Assembly (NCBI GenBank): GCA_028703175.1
Contig: JAQVNJ010000084.1
Span: 1 to 27,513, forward strand
Source of the DNA: JAAYCB01 sp012744395
Lineage (GTDB): Bacteria; Planctomycetota; Planctomycetia; Pirellulales; Thermoguttaceae
Reading direction: 5' to 3'
DNA length: 27,513 bases
The notes beneath the pieces are model-generated. The model saw only the letters and a list, made by a program, of their open reading frames with translations. It was not told the DNA's origin and searched no databases. Below are positions 15,061-21,894 of this stretch, one piece after another. A program made the position numbers and the translations under genes. The stretch's first letter is position 1; every line of letters starts with the position of its first letter.

Positions 15061-16248
15061 TCACCGCTGCGGAATTTCGGCAATCCGCAGGTTGCGGAAG
15101 TTGAAATCCGTGGTCGGGTCGTGCCCCTGGATCTGGAGCGTGCCGGCCTCCAGCCGCAGCCCGCGGCGGGGATTCTCGTTCGGCTCCCGCGTGTCGCTCC
15201 AATCGCTCACCTGGTAGCCGTTGACCCAGGCGGCCATGTGCCGGTCGTCGACGTGCAGCGTCAGCGAGAACCAGGTGAAATCGTCGGCCACGACCCGCCG
15301 AGCATCTTGCCGTCGGAAGAATCCGCCGGTGCCGCAATCCTCGGGCCTGGTGCGGTCGCCGCCCAAGTAGCCGTTATGGATCTGGCATTCGTAGCCGTTC
15401 ATGATGTCGCCCGGTATGCAGCGGAAAAAGACCCCCGAATTGAGCCCCTTGCCGTTGACGAAGCATTCCAGCTGGAGCGTGAAATCCGCGTACTGCCCCT
15501 CGCTTTCGAGCATTCCACGGCCGTTCTTCACGTTCAGCCAGCCTTCCCGGGTGACGGTGAAGACGCTGGCCAGATCGGGGAATGTCTTCCAACCGGCCAG
15601 GTCCCGGCCGTTCAGCAGGCGTTTCATGCCGAGCGGTTTGAGCTTGATGTTGCGGAATTCGATCTTGCCGGTGTTGAACTGGAGGCCGATGTAGCCGCGG
15701 CCGAGCGGGGCGGGGTCGCGGTAGTCGAGCACGACCCGGCCGCCGAGCTTGACCAGAAAGTGGCCCCCCTCGGCGGTCACGTCGAAGGTCTGCCAGCCGC
15801 CGCCGCGATCCGCGCCATCGGCGGCCTGCCGCTCGACGAAGCTGCCGGTTGGAAACCGGTTTGTGGCCGGGTCCGCGATGTTCAGCTCATAGCAGCGGGT
15901 CTTCACGTCGGTTGGCATCGGCGGCGTCCGCAGAAAGACGCCGCTATTGCCGCCAGGCGCGCAGCGAAAATCGACCTGCAACTGGTAATCGCCGAACTGG
16001 CCGGTCGTGTAGAGCAGGCCGTTCTCACCTTCGCTGGCGGTGATCGCGCCGTCGACGACCTGCCAATCGACCTGGGTGGCGGGGCGCCAGCCAAACAGGG
16101 TTTCGCCGTCGAACAGCAGAATCCAACCGTCGGCCACCTCCTCGGGCGAGAGGGTATTCGGCTCCGCCGCCCTCGCCGGCTGGGCGAAGGCGAGCAGCGC
16201 GAGCGAGACCAAACCGATCCGCGCGAAACGAAGGGGATTGGCAATCAT
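15061..16248 (-). CDS. Secreted protein with two DUF1080 domains
   Basis: 395 residues with a signal peptide (IGLVSLALLAFAQPARA) and two tandem DUF1080 jelly-roll domains. Domain 1 begins DGWILLFDGETLFGWR and ends YIGLQFNTGKIEFRNIKLKPL. Domain 2 begins MKRLLNGRDLAGWK and ends GTLQIQGHDPTTDFNFRNLRI. Both have the NSGVFLR/NSGVFFR strand and the ELNI/ECQIHNG surface loop of the family, so both look intact. The family includes 3-keto-disaccharide hydrolases; this makes a periplasmic role in breaking oxidised sugars likely but unproved. ATG 16248 has AGGAGCC upstream. It lies upstream of the heptaheme cytochrome gene on the same strand with a 177-nt gap that holds a short GGCGAC/GTCGCC hairpin, so co-transcription is uncertain. 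Confidence 0.9.
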   Translation of the reverse strand: MIANPLRFARIGLVSLALLAFAQPARAAEPNTLSPEEVADGWILLFDGETLFGWRPATQVDWQVVDGAITASEGENGLLYTTGQFGDYQLQVDFRCAPGGNSGVFLRTPPMPTDVKTRCYELNIADPATNRFPTGSFVERQAADGADRGGGWQTFDVTAEGGHFLVKLGGRVVLDYRDPAPLGRGYIGLQFNTGKIEFRNIKLKPLGMKRLLNGRDLAGWKTFPDLASVFTVTREGWLNVKNGRGMLESEGQYADFTLQLECFVNGKGLNSGVFFRCIPGDIMNGYECQIHNGYLGGDRTRPEDCGTGGFFRRQDARRVVADDFTWFSLTLHVDDRHMAAWVNGYQVSDWSDTREPNENPRRGLRLEAGTLQIQGHDPTTDFNFRNLRIAEIPQR

Positions 16249-16631
16249 CCGGATGGCTCCTGGCGTAGTGTAGCGGGGGCGGTAAGCGTCCGCGGGATCG
16301 CGTCCCGCTTGCGCAGCGCTTGGCGGACGCGGCCTGGGGGGCCGGGCGCCGCGCAAACGGGATGGTCCCCGGCGGCGACCATCGACAAGAGGTATAGCGT
16401 ATCGCGGGATCGCGGCAAATTCAAAGGGCAGCCCGGGGGGGGCCGGGCCGGTCCTGTCGGCCAGTCCGCGGCAGCGGCGGGCGGGGCGGACCGCCCAGGC
16501 AGGCCGCGCCTGCTTGATTTCCCCGCACCCGCAAGGATAATTCGGGCGAGCCCGACGCGAGGACGGCGAGTCGACCGCGCCGGCCGGCTCCGCATTCCCG
16601 CTCATGCCGCGGCGCGCAGAGGCGATTGCCG
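16249..16631. other. Divergent intergenic region with a cls-side promoter
   Basis: No gene is supported; the sequence is very GC rich with G-runs (around 16432-16442). A reasonable plus-strand promoter is TTGATT (16514-16519), 16 nt, GATAAT (16536-16541), about 90 nt before the phospholipase D gene. The palindrome GCAGGC-CGC-GCCTGC (16499-16513) abuts its -35 and could be a binding site. Confidence 0.45.
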
Positions 16632-18089
16632 ATGAATCTGGCCACCTCAATCACAATCGCCCTGTTTGTCGCCGATCTGCTGATCCGCGTCGGCCTGTCG
16701 GCGCGGGTCATCATGCGCCGCCGCCCTGTCGGCGTCTCGCTGGCCTGGCTGACGATCATTCTGATCTTCCCGTTCGGCGGCGCGCTGATCTACCTGGCCA
16801 TCGGCGAGACCCGCCTGGGTACGCGGCGGGCGCGGCGCGCCGAGCGGATCCACGCGCCCTATCTCGAGTGGCTCAACCACCTCGAGACCCGCAAGCACAT
16901 CGACTGGTCGCAGCTCGGCCAGGAATGCGAACCGCTGGCGCGGCTCACGGAGGCAACCGTCGGGATTCCGGCCCTGCCGGGCAACGCCCTCGAACTGATC
17001 GACAACGCGGAGGATGTCTTCCGCGCGATCATCGCCGATATCGACGCGGCGAAGCGGACCTGCCACCTGGTGCTCTACATCTGGGGCAACGGGGGAACGG
17101 CCGACGAGGTCGCCGAAGCCCTGATCCGGGCCGCGGCGCGCGGCGTGATCTGCCGGATCCTGCTCGACGACGTGGGGAGCATGGACTTTCTCCGCAGCGA
17201 GATGGCCGACCGGATGCGCCGGGCGGGCATCCAACTCCGCGCGGCGCTGCCGGTCGGCCTCGTCCGCGCGCTGTTCGTCCGCTTCGATCTCCGCATGCAC
17301 CGCAAGATCGTGGTCATCGACGGCGAATTGGCCTACGCGGGCAGCCTCAACATGGTCGATCCGCGCTACTTCAAGCGCGGTTCGGGGGTCGGCCAGTGGA
17401 TCGACGCGATGGTCCGCGTGCGGGGACCGGCCGTGGAGGGGCTGGCGATCACGTTCCTCGAAGACTGGGAGTTGGAAACGGCCGAAGGGGTCGAGCAGCT
17501 GCGCGAGACGGGCGACGTCCGCGCGCTGGAGGAGCAGGGCAGCGCCGCCGTCCAGGTCGTCCCCTCCGGCCCCGTGACCGAAAGCCACACGATCCAGCAG
17601 GTGCTGCTGATGGCGATCTACGCGGCGCGGCGCGAGCTGATCCTGACCAGCCCCTACTTCGTTCCCGACGAACTCCTGCTGACCGCCCTGGTCTCAGCGG
17701 CCAGGCGCGGCGTGGACGTCACGCTGATCGTCCCGGCGCGCGTCGATTCGCACCTCGTCCGCCTGGCGACGCAGGCGCACAAGATCGACCTGCTCGCCGC
17801 CGGGGTGACGATCGCGCTGTTCGAGCACGGGCTGCTCCACACGAAATCGATCACGGTCGACGGCGAGTTCAGCCTGTTCGGATCGCTGAACCTCGATCCG
17901 CGCAGCCTCTGGCTGAATTTCGAGATCACGCTTTCCGTTTACGATCGCCCGTTCACCAGACGCCTCCGCCAGTTGCAGCAGCGCTACCTCGCGCAGTCGC
18001 AACGGATGGACCTGGAAACGTGGAGGAGGCGGCCGAAGGTCGAACAGCTCGTGGTTAACGCCGCCCGCCTGCTCGCTCCGCTACTCTGA
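16632..18089 (+). CDS. cls: Cardiolipin synthase-type phospholipase D
   Basis: 485 residues. Two N-terminal membrane segments (within 1-60, separated by a short Arg-rich loop RVIMRRRP) anchor it to the inner membrane. Two PLD domains follow, with HKD motifs HRKIVVID at about 223 and HTKSITVD at about 403, each followed by GSLN and an aromatic/acidic residue as in bacterial Cls enzymes. These condense phospholipids to cardiolipin through a phosphatidyl-histidine intermediate. The ATG at 16632 has AGAGG nine nt upstream; a TTG at 16626 is less likely. It converges with the EEP-family gene with a 9-bp overlap of coding ends. In E. coli, a cls paralogue (clsB) is encoded beside an EEP protein (ybhP), so the pairing may be functional. 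Both active sites look complete. Confidence 0.92.
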   Translation: MNLATSITIALFVADLLIRVGLSARVIMRRRPVGVSLAWLTIILIFPFGGALIYLAIGETRLGTRRARRAERIHAPYLEWLNHLETRKHIDWSQLGQECEPLARLTEATVGIPALPGNALELIDNAEDVFRAIIADIDAAKRTCHLVLYIWGNGGTADEVAEALIRAAARGVICRILLDDVGSMDFLRSEMADRMRRAGIQLRAALPVGLVRALFVRFDLRMHRKIVVIDGELAYAGSLNMVDPRYFKRGSGVGQWIDAMVRVRGPAVEGLAITFLEDWELETAEGVEQLRETGDVRALEEQGSAAVQVVPSGPVTESHTIQQVLLMAIYAARRELILTSPYFVPDELLLTALVSAARRGVDVTLIVPARVDSHLVRLATQAHKIDLLAAGVTIALFEHGLLHTKSITVDGEFSLFGSLNLDPRSLWLNFEITLSVYDRPFTRRLRQLQQRYLAQSQRMDLETWRRRPKVEQLVVNAARLLAPLL

Positions 18090-18824
18090 GACGGTCGGTT
18101 TTTCCAGTTCGAAGTCGACGATCAGGGGGAGATGGTCCGACGCCTGGCGCGCCACGCCGCTGCGGGCCGTGAACGTGTGGCAGTGGCGCACGTCGCCCCG
18201 GTAGAAAATCCGATCCAGCGGTCGCAGCGGCATGACGGCCGGGAAGGTCCTCTGGTTCCGCGCCGCGGGCAAGAATCCCAGCGGCAAGAGCGTCCTCCGG
18301 CCGAGCGTTCCGTAAACGTCGTTGAAATCGCCCGCGATCACCACCGGCGTCTGCCGGTGCGTGTGCGCGAATACGTCGGAAGCGACCAACCGCCGGAGTT
18401 GGAGCACGCGTTCGAAGCCGGCCAGCCCGAGATGCACGTTCAGCAGCAGCACCCTCCGCGAGTGCCCCCCGTCATGCAGGCGGCAATGGGCGACCAGGGC
18501 GCGGCGGCGCTTCTTCATCCGCACCGAAAGGTCGACGTGATTGACGTCGAACAGCGGATGGCGGCTGAGGATCGCGTTGCCGTAGCCGCCGCTCTTCAGC
18601 CGGATGTTCTTCTGGTATGCCCGGTAGCGATAGTCAAGCGCGTCGCCGAGCAACTGGACCTGGCAATCATGCCGCGACCGCGGCACGCCATCGTCCACCT
18701 CTTGCAGCATGGCGATGTCGGCGTCGTATTGGCGGAGAATCGAAATGATCCGGTCCGGGGCGTATCGGCGATCGACCCCGCCGATGCCCTTGTGGATGTT
18801 GTACGTCAACAACCGAAAACGCAT
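18081..18824 (-). CDS. Endonuclease/exonuclease/phosphatase (EEP) family hydrolase
   Basis: 247 residues covering the whole EEP (DNase I-like) domain: start strand LLTYNIHKGIGG with the metal-site Asn, MLQEVD with the metal-binding Glu, HVDLSVR, LLLNVHLGL, the catalytic GDFNDVYG, DRIFYRGDV, and terminal SDHLPLIVDFEL with the Asp-His pair. All catalytic positions are present. It resembles YbhP-type proteins, which sit beside cardiolipin synthase in other bacteria, so a phospholipid or phosphodiester substrate is as likely as DNA. ATG 18824 starts directly on the conserved strand; no clear Shine-Dalgarno is visible. In-frame sequence upstream to 18953 passes through a GGTTCCCA repeat and looks non-coding. 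No signal peptide, so cytoplasmic. Confidence 0.88.
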   Translation of the reverse strand: MRFRLLTYNIHKGIGGVDRRYAPDRIISILRQYDADIAMLQEVDDGVPRSRHDCQVQLLGDALDYRYRAYQKNIRLKSGGYGNAILSRHPLFDVNHVDLSVRMKKRRRALVAHCRLHDGGHSRRVLLLNVHLGLAGFERVLQLRRLVASDVFAHTHRQTPVVIAGDFNDVYGTLGRRTLLPLGFLPAARNQRTFPAVMPLRPLDRIFYRGDVRHCHTFTARSGVARQASDHLPLIVDFELEKPTVSE

Positions 18825-18896
18825 ATCACAGGTCAATCGATGCAGTCCCAGTCCGCGGCCCTGCTCCCGGCCGCCAGGCTCCCGCTTCTGCTTCCT

Positions 18897-18913
18897 GGTT
18901 CCCAATGGGAACC
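18897..18913. repeat. Short GGTTCCCA palindrome related to the TTCCCAAGC repeats
   Basis: GGTTCCCA (18897-18904), one central base, then TGGGAACC (18906-18913). Same core as the palindromes at 7975 and 9184 but without the AAGCT extension. It lies in the divergent gap between the EEP and epimerase genes. Confidence 0.6.
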
Positions 18914-19121
18914 TCACCCTTGCGGCCTGCGCGGGGATTCGGCCAGATGTCAATTCTATCTCAACAGGCCGAGCGGGCGAAGGAGGCCCCGCTCCCAGTT
19001 CCCGCCCCCGGCGAACCCCACCCCGACAATCCCTCGAATCCCGGCTGGTGGAGCGGGCGCGGACCGTTTAGAATTCGAGGACACGGAGATCACTTGGCGC
19101 GACTTCGCGGACGGGAGGAGG

Positions 19122-20273
19122 ATGGTGAGACAGACACGGACAAGGGCCGGCCTCGGGGCGGCAATCCTCGTTTGGGGAGCGATTCTGATGGGCGCTGCCG
19201 CCTGCGGTTCCGAAAGCATTGTGCGGAAACCGTTCGGAAAGACACCGGAGGGCCAGGCGGTCGAGCTCTACTGCCTGACCAACCGCAATGGCATGCAAGC
19301 GTCGATCATGACCTACGGCGGAATCGTCGTCTCGCTCACCGCGCCCGATCGCGACGGCCGCTATGCCGACGTCGTTCTGGGATTCGACCGGCTGGAGGAC
19401 TACCTGGCGGGACACCCTTATTTCGGGGCACTGATCGGCCGCTACGGCAACCGCATCGCCAAGGGCCGGTTCACCCTCGACGGCACGCCCTACACGCTTG
19501 CCGTCAACGATGGGGAAAACCACCTGCATGGCGGCATCCGGGGATTCGACAAGGCCGTCTGGCAGGCAAGGGGGGCGATCGAGAAGACGGGGCTCGAGGT
19601 GGCCCTGGCGTACGCCAGCGCCGACGGCGAAGAGGGTTATCCCGGCAACCTGGCGGTCAAGGTCGTCTACACCCTGACAGACAGCAACGAGCTGAAGATC
19701 GAGTACTCCGCCACGACGGACAAGCCCACGCCGGTCAACCTCACGAACCACTCCTACTTCAACCTCGCCGGGCAGGACTCGGGCGACATCCTGGGCCACG
19801 AATTGGCGATCGCCGCCGACCGTTTCACCCCAGTCGACAAGGGGCTGATTCCCAGCGGAGAACTCCGCCCCGTCGCGGGCACGCCGTTTGATTTCCGCCA
19901 GCCGACGGCGATCGGCGCGCGGATCGAACAGGCCGACGAGCAGCTCCAGTTCGGCGGCGGATACGACCACAACTTCGTCCTGAACAGGCGGCAGGAAGGA
20001 GCACTGGAGCTGGCGGCGAGCGTCTACGAGCCGAAATCCGGCCGACTCATGGAGGTCTTCACGACCGAGCCGGGCATCCAGTTCTACTCCGGCAATTTCC
20101 TCGACGGAACGAACGTCGGCAAAGGCGGCAAGGTCTACAACCGCCGCAACGGTCTGTGCCTGGAGACCCAGCATTTCCCCGATTCGCCCAACAAGCCCGC
20201 CTTCCCCGCGGTGATCCTCAGGCCGGGTCGGGAATATTCGACGACGACGGTCTACCGGTTTTCCGCGCAGTAG
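19122..20273 (+). CDS. galM: Aldose 1-epimerase (galactose mutarotase), exported
   Basis: 383 residues; interconverts alpha and beta anomers of aldoses such as galactose or glucose. The family's motifs are all present: ASIMTYGGIVVSL, ENHLHGG near 132-138 with the catalytic-site His, NLTNHSYFNL with His near 210, and LETQHFPDSPN with the general-base Glu near 348. The N-terminus is a signal sequence (LGAAILVWGAILMGAAAC) whose Cys could be lipidated, so it probably works in the periplasm. Start: ATG 19122 follows GGGAGGAGG with only about 3 nt of spacing; the next codon, GTG 19125, gives a more usual spacing and may be the true start. A possible -10 (TAGAAT, 19069-19074) lies upstream. Convergent with the next gene across a terminator-like inverted repeat. 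Confidence 0.93.
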   Translation: MVRQTRTRAGLGAAILVWGAILMGAAACGSESIVRKPFGKTPEGQAVELYCLTNRNGMQASIMTYGGIVVSLTAPDRDGRYADVVLGFDRLEDYLAGHPYFGALIGRYGNRIAKGRFTLDGTPYTLAVNDGENHLHGGIRGFDKAVWQARGAIEKTGLEVALAYASADGEEGYPGNLAVKVVYTLTDSNELKIEYSATTDKPTPVNLTNHSYFNLAGQDSGDILGHELAIAADRFTPVDKGLIPSGELRPVAGTPFDFRQPTAIGARIEQADEQLQFGGGYDHNFVLNRRQEGALELAASVYEPKSGRLMEVFTTEPGIQFYSGNFLDGTNVGKGGKVYNRRNGLCLETQHFPDSPNKPAFPAVILRPGREYSTTTVYRFSAQ

Positions 20274-20275
20274 CC

Positions 20276-20332
20276 GCCTCTGGCCCGCAGCCGAATGGAC
20301 TCCGCCGGCCCGCCCTTGGCGGCGGCAGAGGC
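20276..20332. terminator. Inverted repeat between convergent genes, likely bidirectional terminator
   Basis: GCCTCTG (20276-20282) and CAGAGGC (20326-20332) enclose a second stem CCGCC (20302-20306) / GGCGG (20318-20322). It fills the 69-nt gap between the epimerase stop and the stop of the convergent zinc-ribbon gene. There is no strong U-tract in either direction, so intrinsic termination is only probable. Confidence 0.5.
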
Positions 20333-20342
20333 TCGATGCCGC

Positions 20343-21317
20343 TTACGGCAGGCCGTCGAGGCCGAAGTCATGCTCGATCGGCGGATTGCCGACGCGGATC
20401 TCCGCCTCCTTCCAGACATACTTCTGGTCGCCGACGAGTTGTTCCGCTTCGGCGAAATACTGCTTCATTTCGGCCAGGTCCCTGGCGCGAATCGGCTGTT
20501 CCTTCGGGCGCAGCGTGTTCCGCGAAATCAGCAGCAAATGGTAGCGTCCTTCCCGCGGGAGGACGGCGGCCACGGTTCCATCGGCGGCGGCCCTGACGTG
20601 GATACCCCCAAGCGATTGGAGCTGCTGCGCCGAAGACGCGTCTGCCGCCGGTTCGTCGGCCGGCCGGAGGCCCCCGATCGGCAGCGATTGGCCGGGAATC
20701 TTGTCCCGCGGGAGGAGGAGCAGCACGGACTGCCCGTCGCCCGCCGCCTGGCCGAAGGTGGGCATCCAGAGCATCCGGCCCTGAAGCAGGACCTCCTCGT
20801 CGCGGAATCCGTCGCCGGGAGCCGGCGCGGCCGCCGCCGCGGCGGCGAGGGGGAGCTGGGCGGGCAGCGCCGAGCCGTCCTGCCGGCCGAGATAATACCC
20901 TCCGGCAAAGCCGCCAATGCCCACGGCGGCCAGGATCAGCGCCTGGCAATAGACCGCCCAGGCGGACAACTGCCGGGAGATCGGCGGAGGAGGAGGCAGA
21001 ATCTCCAACGGCTGCGGCGCGGCGGCGGAGACCAGGCGAATCGACGGGGCAATGTCGATCGCTTCCGCCGCCGCCGGGAGCGGGAACGACGGGCATGCGG
21101 ACGGCTCATCCGGCAGCAAGTCGGCGCTAAGGTCCAAACCCGTGTCGCTGGACGACGAATCGGTCTCGACCGGCAGATCGATCAACCCGGAATCGCCGTT
21201 CTCGTTGGGAACCGTCTGCGCTTTGCCGCAGACGGGACAGACAATCTGGGCACCGGCCTTGCGGCGGGCGATGCTCAGTCGCTGGTGGCACCCGTCACAT
21301 GGAAAACGGATCGGCAT
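20343..21317 (-). CDS. Zinc-ribbon membrane protein of unknown function
   Basis: 324 residues. An N-terminal zinc ribbon of the kind seen in many planctomycete proteins (CDGCH at 7-11, CPVCG at 27-31) is followed by an acidic, proline-rich linker and one membrane helix near 120-143 (ALILAAVGIGGFAGGYYLG). A C-terminal part of about 175 residues follows with beta-rich segments (GTVAAVLPREGRYHLLLISRN, KEAEIRVGNPPIEHDFGL). The topology suggests a cytoplasmic ribbon and an external domain. ATG 21317 starts at the conserved MPIRFPCDGC; no clear ribosome binding site is seen. A small membrane protein gene lies 178 nt upstream on the same strand. I do not recognise the C-terminal domain. Confidence 0.75.
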   Translation of the reverse strand: MPIRFPCDGCHQRLSIARRKAGAQIVCPVCGKAQTVPNENGDSGLIDLPVETDSSSSDTGLDLSADLLPDEPSACPSFPLPAAAEAIDIAPSIRLVSAAAPQPLEILPPPPPISRQLSAWAVYCQALILAAVGIGGFAGGYYLGRQDGSALPAQLPLAAAAAAAPAPGDGFRDEEVLLQGRMLWMPTFGQAAGDGQSVLLLLPRDKIPGQSLPIGGLRPADEPAADASSAQQLQSLGGIHVRAAADGTVAAVLPREGRYHLLLISRNTLRPKEQPIRARDLAEMKQYFAEAEQLVGDQKYVWKEAEIRVGNPPIEHDFGLDGLP

Positions 21318-21495
21318 CGGGGACGCACAGTCAATGAAGAAAACAAGAAACGCCTCTAGCTTCAGCCTAGCAGACGATTCGGGCACGTGACAGGATGTTT
21401 TCCACACTTCCCGGTGAACGCCCCGGGCGCCTGCCGCGATGGCGGTCGCCGGATGATCGCGTCTTGCCTCTGGCCGGATCGGTCCGCACCGCCGC

Positions 21496-21753
21496 CTACG
21501 CCGGCGGTTCGTTGCGAGAATCCTCGGCCAGCAGCGATTCGATCGTCTGGACGACGACCAATGCGACCAGATCGAGCACCCAGAGGACGCCGGCCGCAAG
21601 CGCGACCCAATCCAGCGCGGCGGCTCCGAGCGCGTCGCCCATGGCAGCCAGGAGTTTGGCCAGCCCGAAAAGCACGGAAATGGCGACCGGCAGGATCAAA
21701 GCCCCCACAAGGAGTAGCAGGACGATGACCCGAGGTACGACTTTTTCTCGCAT
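21496..21753 (-). CDS. Small two-helix membrane protein
   Basis: 85 residues: a basic start (MREKVVPR), a long hydrophobic helix (VIVLLLLVGALILPVAISVLFGLA), a second one (WVALAAGVLWVLDLVALVVVQTI) and a short acidic tail. GGGAAG is about 9 nt before the ATG. It diverges from the large hydrolase gene (141-nt gap). No family recognised. Compositional and start-site evidence support a real gene, but a small hydrophobic ORF in GC-rich DNA can be fortuitous. Confidence 0.55.
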   Translation of the reverse strand: MREKVVPRVIVLLLLVGALILPVAISVLFGLAKLLAAMGDALGAAALDWVALAAGVLWVLDLVALVVVQTIESLLAEDSRNEPPA

Positions 21754-21894
21754 AATAAACTTCCCAAGGCCCCCAATTCTGCCAGTCCGTTAGCTTTGCG
21801 TCAATAGCCAAACCTTTGACTTATGTCCAGATTGGGCAAGAATACGGTAACGGCGGTCTTGTACCCGGATTGCCCCCGGCGAGGAGTGTTTGGC

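Noticed and set aside
12787..16635. A 1282-codon open frame on the plus strand
   Set aside because: It lies antisense to the heptaheme cytochrome and double-DUF1080 genes, has no recognisable domain, and is the expected shadow of GC-rich coding DNA.
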